Shown piece after piece: positions 50,708 through 58,618 of a DNA stretch of 64,000 bases. The position numbers were made by a program, and so were the translations under genes. Source of the DNA: an uncultured Xanthomonas sp. Its GTDB lineage: Bacteria; Pseudomonadota; Gammaproteobacteria; Xanthomonadales; Xanthomonadaceae. The stretch covers positions 1 to 64,000 of the forward strand of contig CALTTS010000005.1 in NCBI GenBank assembly GCA_943912265.1. Direction: 5' to 3'. Each line of letters opens with the position of its first letter. The stretch's first letter is position 1. Below the pieces are notes generated by a model that saw only the letters and a list, made by a program, of their open reading frames with translations, made no database searches and was not told the DNA's origin.

Positions 50708-52612
50708 CTACGCCACCCGGCTGCGGCGCGCGCGCTCCAGATGCACCAGCAGCAGCGAGATCGCCGCCGGGGTCATGCCGGGGATGCGCTGGGCCTGGCC
50801 CACGGTCTGCGGGCGCACGCGCTCGAGCTTCTGCTGCACCTCGGCCGACAACCCGCGCACCGACATGTAGTCGAAGTCTGCCGGGATCGGCGTGCCCTCG
50901 TGGCGCTGCTGGCGCGCGATCTCCTCGCGCTGGCGGTCCAGGTAGCCGGCGTACTTGATGCCGATCTCGACCTGCTCGGCGACCTGCGCATCGTCCACGC
51001 CGGGGCCGAACGCCGGCACCCGCATCAGCCGTGCATAGTCCAGCTCCGGGCGCTTGATCAGGTCCAGCACGTTGGTTTCGCGGCTGACGGCCACGCCCAG
51101 CACCTGTTCCACCTCGCGCCCGAGCGCGTTGCCCGGGGTGGCCCACAGCGCGCGCAGGCGGGCGGTCTCGCGTTCCACTGCCTCGCGTTTGGCCTCGAAC
51201 GCGGCCCAGCGACGCTCGTCCACCAGGCCCAGCGCGCGGCCGGCCGGGGTTAGCCGCGCATCGGCGTTGTCCTCGCGCAGCTGCAAGCGGTATTCGGCGC
51301 GGCTGGTGAACATGCGGTAGGGCTCGCTGGTGCCGTGGGTGATCAGGTCGTCCACCAGCACGCCCAGGTAGGCCTGGTCGCGGCGCGGGCACCAGCCCTC
51401 GCGGCCATGCACGAAGCGCGCGGCGTTGAGGCCGGCCAGCAGGCCCTGCGCGGCGGCCTCCTCGTAGCCGGTGGTGCCGTTGATCTGGCCGGCGAAGAAC
51501 AGGCCGTTGACCAGCTTGGTCTCCAGCGTGGCCTTGAGCCCGCGCGGGTCGAAGAAGTCGTACTCGATGGCGTAGCCGGGCCGGGTGATGTGGGCGTTTT
51601 CGAAGCCGATGATGCTGCGCACCAGTTCCAGCTGCACGTCGAACGGCAGCGAGGTGGAGATGCCGTTGGGGTAGATCTCGGCCACGTCCAGCCCCTCGGG
51701 CTCGACGAAGATCTGGTGCGACGCCTTCTCGGCGAAGCGCACCACCTTGTCCTCGATCGACGGGCAGTAGCGCGGGCCGATGCCCTCGATCTGGCCGGTG
51801 TACAGCGGCGAGCGGTCCAGCGCGGCGCGGATGATGTCGTGGGTGCGCTGGGTGGTGTGGGTGATCCAGCAGCTGACCTGGCGCGGATGCTCGGCCACCT
51901 CGCCCATGAACGACATCACCGGCAGCGGATCGTCGCCGGGCTGCTCCTGCATCGCCGCGTAGTCCAGGGTGCGGCCGTCGATGCGCGGCGGCGTGCCGGT
52001 CTTGAGCCGGTCGATGGCGAACGGACGCTCGCGCAGGCGCGCGGCCAGCGTGGTCGCCGGCGGGTCGCCCATGCGCCCGGCGGTGTACTGGGTGGGGCCG
52101 ATGTGGATCTTGCCGGCCAGGAAGGTGCCGGCGGTCAGCACCACCGCCGCGGCGTCGAAGCGCAGCCCGGTGTTGGTGATCGCCCCGCGCACCGCCTCGC
52201 CCTCGATCACCAGGTCATCCACCGCCGCCTGGAACACGGTCAGGCCGGGCTGGTTCTCGACGATGCGGCGGATCGCGCTGCGGTACAGGCCGCGGTCGGC
52301 CTGGCAGCGGGTGGCGCGCACCGCCGGGCCCTTGCTGGCGTTGAGCGTGCGCCACTGGATGCCGGCCAGGTCGGCCGCGTGCGCCATCGCCCCGCCGAGG
52401 GCGTCGATCTCCTTGACCAGGTGGCCCTTGCCGATGCCGCCGATGGCCGGGTTGCAGCTCATCGCCCCGACCGTCTCGATGTTGTGGGTGAGCAGCAGCG
52501 TGCGCGCGCCGGCGCGCGCGGACGCCAGCGCGGCCTCGGTGCCGGCATGGCCGCCGCCGATCACGATGACGTCGTAGCGGTGGAAATCGCGGGGGCGCGG
52601 GGCGGGAGACAT
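50708..52612 (-). CDS. mnmG: tRNA uridine-5-carboxymethylaminomethyl modification enzyme MnmG (GidA)
   Basis: 634 aa. FAD-dependent enzyme that with MnmE modifies U34 of several tRNAs. FAD motif YDVIVIGGGHAGTEAALAS at the N-terminus; SCNPAIGGIGKGHLVKEID, RPGYAIEYDFFDPRGL, GLFFAGQINGTTGYEEAAAQG in part, and the C-terminal MnmE-binding helices (IPADFDYMSVRGLS, IPGMTPAAISLLLVHL). E. coli MnmG is 629 aa. Start MSPAPRPRDFHRYD with TAGAAT about 40 bases upstream. A long open frame upstream of the start is non-coding. Confidence 0.97.
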   Translation of the reverse strand: MSPAPRPRDFHRYDVIVIGGGHAGTEAALASARAGARTLLLTHNIETVGAMSCNPAIGGIGKGHLVKEIDALGGAMAHAADLAGIQWRTLNASKGPAVRATRCQADRGLYRSAIRRIVENQPGLTVFQAAVDDLVIEGEAVRGAITNTGLRFDAAAVVLTAGTFLAGKIHIGPTQYTAGRMGDPPATTLAARLRERPFAIDRLKTGTPPRIDGRTLDYAAMQEQPGDDPLPVMSFMGEVAEHPRQVSCWITHTTQRTHDIIRAALDRSPLYTGQIEGIGPRYCPSIEDKVVRFAEKASHQIFVEPEGLDVAEIYPNGISTSLPFDVQLELVRSIIGFENAHITRPGYAIEYDFFDPRGLKATLETKLVNGLFFAGQINGTTGYEEAAAQGLLAGLNAARFVHGREGWCPRRDQAYLGVLVDDLITHGTSEPYRMFTSRAEYRLQLREDNADARLTPAGRALGLVDERRWAAFEAKREAVERETARLRALWATPGNALGREVEQVLGVAVSRETNVLDLIKRPELDYARLMRVPAFGPGVDDAQVAEQVEIGIKYAGYLDRQREEIARQQRHEGTPIPADFDYMSVRGLSAEVQQKLERVRPQTVGQAQRIPGMTPAAISLLLVHLERARRSRVA

Positions 52613-53053
52613 GGCGGCATCCGGGGCGGAATCTGCGGCGGGAATTCTATCGCCGGCGGTGCGGCGGCCTAAAGTTGGCATGCTTCGTGCGGATAACCTT
52701 CTTGCACCCGCCGCGGCGCCACGTCCATCGGGCGTTGCCGGAATTGGAACAGGGGCCGGCCGCGCGCGTGGCGGGGGAGCACGGGGGTCGGCGATCGCAA
52801 GGTCGTCGGCCCCATTCTTTTCCCGGCCCTTTTCTTTCCGGGATCCAGCCCAAACGGAAAGCCCGGCTCGGGGCCGGGCTTTCCGTGCGTCTGGGCGCCG
52901 ACATCCGGCAGGGGCCGGAACAGGGGGGATCCAGAGTTTCCCACCGGACATCGGCATGGACTGACATGATCCGATCTGGGCCAAAACTGACGCAACCGGT
53001 CACGGCCGGGCAAGTTGACCGCAACGTCGGGCGAAAAGCAAGCCCGGCGCGGC
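52613..53053. other. Non-coding stretch between mnmG and the Tyr/Gly-rich lipoprotein gene
   Basis: 440 bases with no credible gene. It contains the mnmG promoter (TAGAAT near 52645), a perfect 14-bp hairpin at 52854-52886 and GATCCAG twice (52842 and 52928). No known RNA family was recognised. Confidence 0.45.
52854..52886 (-). terminator. Perfect 14-bp hairpin downstream of the Tyr/Gly-rich lipoprotein gene
   Basis: ACGGAAAGCCCGGC/GCCGGGCTTTCCGT with a TCGGG loop. It has the same AAA-GCCCGGC style as the Ax21 terminator, and on the minus strand lies 167 bases past the lipoprotein gene stop. Only a weak T-run follows (GTTTG), so termination is plausible but not certain. Confidence 0.5.
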
Positions 53054-53644
53054 TCACGGCTCCTGCCGGTGCTCCTTGGGACGATGGAAGCCGGGCAGGA
53101 TCGCCGGTCGCGAAGGCTGGCTGCGGGCCGGCGGCGCGCCGGATGGCTGCGGCGGGCGCATCGCCGGTTGCGGTGGCTGGCCCTGCGGCAGGCCATACGC
53201 GCGCGGCGGTGGACCGTCGTTGCGATGCTGCTGGTGCTCGCCAATGCGGTTCAGATCGCGCCACGGCGAAGGCATGCGACTGCCGCCGGGGTTGCCGGAG
53301 GGCGGCGGACGGTCGTGCCCGCCGTCGTGGTCGCCGTCCGGGCGATGCGGTGGCGGGCGGTAGTAGCGATGGCCACCGTAGTAGTAGACGCCGCCGTAGT
53401 AATAGCCGGGCATGTAGTAACCGCCCGGATAGCCGTAATAGCCATCGTAGTAGCCATCCGGGAAACCGCCGTAATAGCCCGGATAAGTCGACCGAGATTG
53501 CCCGCGGTAGTACCCGCCGGGGGAATCGCTGCCGACGTAGTCGTAGGTGGCGCAGCCGCCGAGGGTTGCGGCAAGCGCCAGCGCGGTGATCGCGCGGACC
53601 GTGCGCAAGCGGCGCGATGCGGCCGGGGGCATGGAGATGTTCAT
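53054..53644 (-). CDS. Tyrosine/glycine-rich lipoprotein of unknown function
   Basis: 196 aa. Lipobox ALAATLGGC, then a Tyr/Gly-rich region (residues about 35-95) made of GYYxG, GYYDGYYG and GGVYYYGG units, then a Pro/Arg/His-rich C-terminal half (HRPDGDHDGGHDRPPPSG, PPPRAYGLPQGQPPQP). Low-complexity proteins of this style occur in envelope stress regulons, but no family was recognised. It should be anchored to a membrane and largely disordered. Divergent from the dehydratase gene. Confidence 0.7.
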   Translation of the reverse strand: MNISMPPAASRRLRTVRAITALALAATLGGCATYDYVGSDSPGGYYRGQSRSTYPGYYGGFPDGYYDGYYGYPGGYYMPGYYYGGVYYYGGHRYYRPPPHRPDGDHDGGHDRPPPSGNPGGSRMPSPWRDLNRIGEHQQHRNDGPPPRAYGLPQGQPPQPAMRPPQPSGAPPARSQPSRPAILPGFHRPKEHRQEP

Positions 53645-53752
53645 GCAGCGCAGCTTCGCACAGGCCATTGAATCAGTGCTTAATCCGTCCACCACCCGGC
53701 GCAGGCGGTTATCGGGCATCGGGAAAGCGGGCCGATACGTTAATCTTCGTGC

Positions 53753-54709
53753 ATGCCTTCCCTGCCGACTTTCGAGGACGTGCTGGCCGCTGCGCAGCGC
53801 ATTGCACCCTATGCGACGGCCACGCCGGTGCTGCATTCGCGCACGCTGGATGCACTGGCCGGCTGCGAGCTGCATTTCAAGGCCGAACACCTGCAACGCA
53901 GCGGCGCGTTCAAGTTCCGCGGTGCCTGCAATGCGGTGTGGGCGCTGTCGCCGGAGCAGGCCGCATGCGGCGTGGTCACCCATTCGTCCGGCAACCACGG
54001 TGCCGCACTGGCCCTGGCGGCGCGCACTCGCGGCATTGCGTGCCACGTGGTGGTGCCGGAGGGCGCGGTGGCGGCCAAACTGGCCAACATCGAACGCCAT
54101 GGCGCCACGCTGTGGCGTTGTGCGTCGAGCATCGCCGCGCGCGAGGCCACCTGCGCCCGCGTGCAGGCGCAAACCGGCGCAGTGCTTGTGCATCCCTATG
54201 CCGATGCGGCGGTGATGGCCGGGCAGGGCACGGCGGCGCTGGAACTGCTGCGCGCGGCCGGCCCGTTCGATGCGCTGGTGGTGCCGGTGGGCGGCGGCGG
54301 GCTGGCATCGGGCACCGCACTGGCCGCCCGCGCGCTGGCGCCGGCTTGCGAGGTGGTGCTGGCCGAACCGGCCGGCGCGGCCGATGCCGCGCGTTCGCTG
54401 GCGGCCGGCGAACTGCGCGTCGACTTCGTGCCCGACACGATCTGCGACGGCCTGCGCGGCACGCTCGGCCAGCCCGATTTCGAGGTGTTGCGTGCGCTCG
54501 GAGCGGAGGTCGTCGTGGTCGACGATGCCGCCACCGTCGCCGCGATGCGCCTGCTCTGGCAGGTGCTCAAGCAGACCGTCGAACCATCCTCGGCCACCGT
54601 GCTGGCGGCCGTGCTGGCGCAGCCGGCGCGGTTCGCCGGCAAGCGCGTCGGGGTGGTGCTGTCCGGCGGCAACGTCGACATCGACGCCCTGCCGTGGAGC
54701 CGCGCGTGA
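53753..54709 (+). CDS. PLP-dependent threonine/serine dehydratase family protein
   Basis: 318 aa fold-type II PLP enzyme. The Schiff-base lysine is in SGAFKFRGACNAV, the substrate loop in THSSGNHGAALALA, the phosphate-binding glycines in VPVGGGGLASGTA and the C-terminal Ser/Gly in LSGGNVDIDAL. It lacks the ACT regulatory domains of IlvA, so it is a short catabolic or serine racemase-like dehydratase; the exact substrate (Thr, Ser or other) is uncertain. Its stop overlaps the next GTG start, so it heads a three-gene run. Confidence 0.87.
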   Translation: MPSLPTFEDVLAAAQRIAPYATATPVLHSRTLDALAGCELHFKAEHLQRSGAFKFRGACNAVWALSPEQAACGVVTHSSGNHGAALALAARTRGIACHVVVPEGAVAAKLANIERHGATLWRCASSIAAREATCARVQAQTGAVLVHPYADAAVMAGQGTAALELLRAAGPFDALVVPVGGGGLASGTALAARALAPACEVVLAEPAGAADAARSLAAGELRVDFVPDTICDGLRGTLGQPDFEVLRALGAEVVVVDDAATVAAMRLLWQVLKQTVEPSSATVLAAVLAQPARFAGKRVGVVLSGGNVDIDALPWSRA

Positions 54710-55350
54710 GCGCCGTGCATCCCCGCCGGCGCCGGCGCCGCGGCGGTGTCCTGCGCGCGCTGACCTGGCTGCTGACCCTGTTGGCGCTGTGGCTGGCCGG
54801 CGTGGCCGGCTGGATCGTCTGGGTGGGCGAGCGCAACGAGGCGCAGCCGGCCGACGCCATCGTCGTGCTCGGCGCCGCCGCCTACGACGCCAAGCCGTCG
54901 CCGGTGCTGGAGGAACGCCTGAACCACGCGCTCGACCTGTACCGCGACGGCTACGCCAGAACGCTGATCTTCACCGGCGGCTACGGCACCGGCGCGCGCT
55001 TTTCCGAGTCGCAGGTGGCGCGCCGCTACGCGCTCAGGCACGACGTGCCCGAGGACGCGATCCTGATCGAGACGCGCTCGCGCAACACCCGCGACAACCT
55101 GATCGAGACGCGGCGGCTGATGCGCGAGCACGGCCTGCACGCGGTCATCGTGGTCAGCGACCCCCTGCACATGGCGCGGGCGATGCGCCTGTGCGGCGAA
55201 CTGGGCATCCGCGCCTACGGTTCGTCCACGCCGAGCAGCCGCTTCCGCAGCTTCCAGACCCGCTGGCCGTTCCTGGTGCAGGAGGTCTATTTCTTCCACC
55301 GCGACCTGTACGACAGGCTCGCCGGCCACTTCCGACGCGTGACGCCATGA
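54706..55350 (+). CDS. YdcF/SanA family (DUF218) membrane protein
   Basis: 214 aa. One N-terminal membrane helix (ALTWLLTLLALWLAGVAGWIVWV) and a DUF218 domain outside: DAIVVLGAAAYDAKPSPVLEERLNHAL, IFTGGYGTGARFSESQVARRYAL in part, ETRSRNTRDNLIETR and VVSDPLHMARAM. SanA/YdcF relatives affect envelope barrier function; the domain may bind nucleotides. GTG start overlaps the dehydratase stop. The end overlaps the next gene by four bases (ATGA). Confidence 0.86.
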   Translation: MSAVHPRRRRRRGGVLRALTWLLTLLALWLAGVAGWIVWVGERNEAQPADAIVVLGAAAYDAKPSPVLEERLNHALDLYRDGYARTLIFTGGYGTGARFSESQVARRYALRHDVPEDAILIETRSRNTRDNLIETRRLMREHGLHAVIVVSDPLHMARAMRLCGELGIRAYGSSTPSSRFRSFQTRWPFLVQEVYFFHRDLYDRLAGHFRRVTP

Positions 55351-55763
55351 CCCGATCTGCCGCCGAATCCGCCGCCGCGCTAGTGGCGGACTACTACGCC
55401 GCCTTCAATCGCGGCGACCGTGCGGCGATGCTCGCGCTGCTGGCCGAGGACGTGGCCCACGACCTCAACCAGGGCGCGCGCGAGGTTGGCAGGGCCGCGT
55501 TCGCTGCATTCATGGCGCGGATGGACGCCAGCTACCGCGAGCGGCTGGAGGACGTCGTGGTGATGGCCTCGGCCGACGGCACCCGCGCGGCGGCCGAATA
55601 CGTGGTGCACGGCATCTACCACCACACCGATGCCGGGCTGCCGGAGGCGCGCGGGCAGGCCTACGTGCTGCCGGGCGGGGCGTTCTTCGCCCTCCGCGAC
55701 GGCCGCATCGCGCGCGTCAGCAACTACTACAACCTCGAGGACTGGATCGCCCAGGTGCGGTGA
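55347..55763 (+). CDS. NTF2-like (SnoaL/ketosteroid isomerase-related) protein
   Basis: 138 aa small alpha-plus-beta barrel: an N-terminal helix (LVADYYAAFNRGDRAAMLALL), AEDVAHDLNQGAREVGRAAFAAFMARMD, then strands ending RIARVSNYYNLEDWIAQV. This is the SnoaL/NTF2 fold, used by isomerases, hydrolases and binding proteins; no catalytic identity can be assigned. Translationally coupled to the YdcF gene by an ATGA overlap. Cytoplasmic. Confidence 0.8.
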   Translation: MTRSAAESAAALVADYYAAFNRGDRAAMLALLAEDVAHDLNQGAREVGRAAFAAFMARMDASYRERLEDVVVMASADGTRAAAEYVVHGIYHHTDAGLPEARGQAYVLPGGAFFALRDGRIARVSNYYNLEDWIAQVR

Positions 55764-55851
55764 GCGCGGCGGGTTCCGGCCGTGCGCGTTGCGGTCGCGC
55801 TGCGCCATCGCGTCGTCCGGCAAGGCCGGTGCGTGGCGGGCCGGGTTGCCG

Positions 55852-56757
55852 CTACAGGCGGACGATGGCGACCACCGCCAGCAGCACCAGTCCCCACTTG
55901 ACCGCGTAGTACACGGCCGGCCGGCGCTGCTTCAGCGCCTTGCCGCGCAGGCGCACGGCATAGAAGTAGCGGAACAGGCGGTTGATGCCGCCGGTCTGGT
56001 CGCCGTCCTGGTTGGGCGAGGCGCCGGCGGCGAGCAGGTTGCGCGCGACGAAGCGGTTGACCGCCTGCGCCCAGCGCCATTTCATCGGCCGTTCGACGTC
56101 GCAGAACAGGATCACCCGGTCGCGGTCGGTGTCGTTGCGCGCGTAGTGCACGTAGGTTTCGTCGAACATCGTCCACTGGCCGTCGTGCCAGGCATGGCGC
56201 TGGCCGTCCACGTCGATGAAGCAGCGCGCGTCGTTCGGTGTCTCCAGGCCCAGGTGCAGGCGCAGCGAGCCGGCGTAGGGGTCGCGGTGCGGACGCAGTT
56301 CGCTGCCCGGCGGCAGTTCGGCGAACATCGCCGCCTTCACCGACGGGATGCCGGCCAGCAGGGCGGTGGTGCGCGGGCACAGCGCCGCCGCCGACGGATG
56401 CGCCGTGCCGTACCACTTCAGGTAGAAGCGCTTCCAGCCGCGGCGGAAAAACGAGTTGAAGCCCACGTCGTTGTAGCCGTCGGCGGCACGGATGCGCTGC
56501 TGCTCGCGCAGCGCCAGCGCCTCGTCGCGGATCTCGCGCCAGTGTTCGCGCAGCGGCAGCAGTTCCGGGAAGCTGGCGGCCGGGTCGATGAACGGCGTGG
56601 TCGGCACCTTCGAGCCGGCGTACATCAGCACGTTGACCGGAGCCATGAAGGTGGAGTGGTCCATCACCTGGCGCGACAGGCGCAGGCGGGCGCGGCCGCG
56701 GAAATGCACGTAGAGCACGCTGGCCAGGAACAGCGCGATCAGGAGCCACTTGATCAT
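55852..56757 (-). CDS. LpxO-like lipid A hydroxylase (aspartyl/asparaginyl beta-hydroxylase family)
   Basis: 301 aa. N-terminal membrane anchor (MIKWLLIALFLASVLYVHF), then the beta-hydroxylase domain with iron ligands in LRPHRDPYAGSLRLHLGL (HxD) and the distal His/Arg region MFDETYVHYARNDTDRDRVIL. LpxO adds a 2-hydroxyl to the secondary acyl chain of lipid A using Fe(II), 2-oxoglutarate and O2. A C-terminal hydrophobic segment (YYAVKWGLVLLAVVAIV) is also present. The first Met at 56757 gives the family start. Single gene, convergent with the NTF2-like gene. Confidence 0.85.
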   Translation of the reverse strand: MIKWLLIALFLASVLYVHFRGRARLRLSRQVMDHSTFMAPVNVLMYAGSKVPTTPFIDPAASFPELLPLREHWREIRDEALALREQQRIRAADGYNDVGFNSFFRRGWKRFYLKWYGTAHPSAAALCPRTTALLAGIPSVKAAMFAELPPGSELRPHRDPYAGSLRLHLGLETPNDARCFIDVDGQRHAWHDGQWTMFDETYVHYARNDTDRDRVILFCDVERPMKWRWAQAVNRFVARNLLAAGASPNQDGDQTGGINRLFRYFYAVRLRGKALKQRRPAVYYAVKWGLVLLAVVAIVRL

Positions 56758-56823
56758 CGGGATGAAGGAGGATGCCGCTGCGCGGCCGGGTGGGCATTGT
56801 CGCACCGGCCGGTGCCGACCGGC

Positions 56824-57738
56824 TTAATCCTTCGGCACGCGGCGGCGGATCGGGATGGCCGAAATCGGCACGGCCACGACGTCGTGGCCATCCTCGCGGA
56901 TCGGTGCACCCGGGGCCGGCGCCCAGGCATGCGCATACAGGGCCTCCCAGGTGACGGGCAGGCGGCCGTCGGGGCGTCGCAGCGTTTCGCAGGCGGCCTG
57001 TGCTGCGGCCAGCCGGCCCTTGCCGGTCAGGCTGCGGCGACGTGAGGTCAGCGCATTGGTCATGCCCAGTGCGCGCAGTTCGCGCAGCAGCGCCGACAGG
57101 TCGGGATAGGCGAAGGTAAACGCATCGCGGTCGAGCACCGGGTCGCGGAAGCCGGCGGCCATCAAGGCATCGCCCAGATGCGCGATGGGCGCGAACGGGT
57201 GCACGTGCGGCAGGGTGTCATCGGCGAAGGCCTGGTGCAGTTCGATCAGCGTCTCCGGGCCGAAGGCCGAGCACAGCAGCAGGCCATCGGGCTTGAGCAC
57301 GCGGCGGAAGCCGGCGAACACGCCTGGCAGCTGGTCCACCCACGGCAGGCTCAGATGGGCGACCAGCACGTCGACGCTGGCGTCGGCCAGCGGCAGGGCG
57401 CGCGGATCGGCCTGCAGGCGGTCCACGTCGCGGCCCAGCAGCGGGCGCAGCCAGCCGGCGCGGTGCCGGCCCTGGTCGAGCATCGGCCGGCTGGCATCCA
57501 GCGCGATCACTCGCGTCTTCGGCCAGCGCTTGCGCAACGCGTCGGCGATGTGGCCGGTGCCGCTGCCGACATCGAGCGCCACGCCCGGCACGCGCTCGTC
57601 CAGATAGGCCAGCGATTCGAGCAGGCGCGCGCCGATCTCGCGCGGCAGCGCGGCGGCGGCATCGTGGCCGGCGGCGGCGCGCGAGCGGGCGCGGCGCAGC
57701 TGGCGGTCGTCGAACAGGGGCGGCATCGGGGAAGGCAT
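56824..57738 (-). CDS. bioC: Malonyl-ACP O-methyltransferase BioC
   Basis: 304 aa SAM methyltransferase. It methylates malonyl-ACP to disguise it as a primer for pimelate synthesis by the fatty acid machinery. SAM motif ALDVGSGTGHIADAL, post-motif LHLSLPWVDQLPG-like region (VAHLSLPWVDQLPGVFAGF in part), LLCSAFGPETLIELHQAF and the C-terminal LPVTWEALYAHAW are typical of BioC. It lies 25 bases downstream of bioH in a bioF-bioH-bioC run on the minus strand. Confidence 0.93.
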   Translation of the reverse strand: MPSPMPPLFDDRQLRRARSRAAAGHDAAAALPREIGARLLESLAYLDERVPGVALDVGSGTGHIADALRKRWPKTRVIALDASRPMLDQGRHRAGWLRPLLGRDVDRLQADPRALPLADASVDVLVAHLSLPWVDQLPGVFAGFRRVLKPDGLLLCSAFGPETLIELHQAFADDTLPHVHPFAPIAHLGDALMAAGFRDPVLDRDAFTFAYPDLSALLRELRALGMTNALTSRRRSLTGKGRLAAAQAACETLRRPDGRLPVTWEALYAHAWAPAPGAPIREDGHDVVAVPISAIPIRRRVPKD

Positions 57739-57763
57739 CGGGCGTGGCTCGGGAAAGCGCGGA

Positions 57764-58534
57764 TCAGGCCGGCAGCGACATCGCGAAGCCGCGCAGCCGG
57801 TCGGCGACCTCGCCGGGGCGGGCGAGGAACGGGGCGTGGCCGGCGCCGGCGATCTCGTCGAAGCGGGCCTGCGGGGCGAGCGCGGCGGCCGCGCGCATCG
57901 CCGCCGGGCTGACCATGCGGTCGCGGTGCCCGGCCAGCCACAGGCTCGGCACCGGCAGCGCGGCCAGCGCCGGGCGCAGGTCGGTGGCTTGGATCACGTC
58001 CAGACCATCGCGGATGGCCTGCGGCTCGGGTGCCCCGCGTTCGAGCAATTGCCGACGCAGGGCCTGCGGGTTGCCGGGGGCATCCACCAGATCCAGTGCG
58101 AGAAAGCGGCCGATGGTGCCGGCGTAGTCGTTGCGCAGGTCATCGGCAAATCCGGCCAGTGCGCTTGCGGGTGTGCCGCGCGGCCAGTCCGGGCCGGCGA
58201 CGAAGCGCGGCGAGGATGCCACCAGTACCAGACCGCGCAGGTCCGGCCGGGTCAGGGCCGCTTGCAGGGCGAACAGGCCGCCGAGCGACCAGCCCAGCCA
58301 GAGCGCGCCTTCCGGCACCTGCCGGGCGATGGCCTCGGTGCCGGGGCCGAGCGCCAGCGGCACCGCGCTGCCGCGGCTCAGGCCGTGGCCGGGCAGGTCG
58401 ACCACGTGCAGGGTGAAGTCGTCGGCCAGCTGCTCGGCCAGCGGCGCGAACACGCCGCCGTGCAGGCCCCAGCCGTGCAGCAGCACCAGGTCCGGGCCGT
58501 GGCCGCGGGTTTCGACGTGGAGAGCGGGGTTCAT
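57764..58534 (-). CDS. bioH: Pimeloyl-ACP methyl ester esterase BioH
   Basis: 256 aa alpha/beta hydrolase (E. coli 256). It removes the methyl group added by BioC to release pimeloyl-ACP. LLHGWGLHGGVF, nucleophile LGWSLGGLFAL, the acid in LAGHRDRMVSP and His in GAGHAPFLARP are as expected. The adjacent bioC and bioF make the assignment firm. The start MNPALHVETRG is chosen over a longer in-frame ATG at 58579. An 84-base gap separates it from bioF. Confidence 0.93.
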   Translation of the reverse strand: MNPALHVETRGHGPDLVLLHGWGLHGGVFAPLAEQLADDFTLHVVDLPGHGLSRGSAVPLALGPGTEAIARQVPEGALWLGWSLGGLFALQAALTRPDLRGLVLVASSPRFVAGPDWPRGTPASALAGFADDLRNDYAGTIGRFLALDLVDAPGNPQALRRQLLERGAPEPQAIRDGLDVIQATDLRPALAALPVPSLWLAGHRDRMVSPAAMRAAAALAPQARFDEIAGAGHAPFLARPGEVADRLRGFAMSLPA

Positions 58535-58618
58535 GCGGAGATGCCGGCGCGCCGCGACGGATGCGCCGCGCACGGGCACGCACGGGTGACGACGGGGCGG
58601 TCCATCGCGGGCACGGCC

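Noticed and set aside
53300..53560. Dense TAG/GTAG repeats as a microsatellite or CRISPR-like array
   Set aside because: The repeats are the codons of the Tyr/Gly-rich lipoprotein on the minus strand. Units vary in length and there are no unique spacers of constant size.
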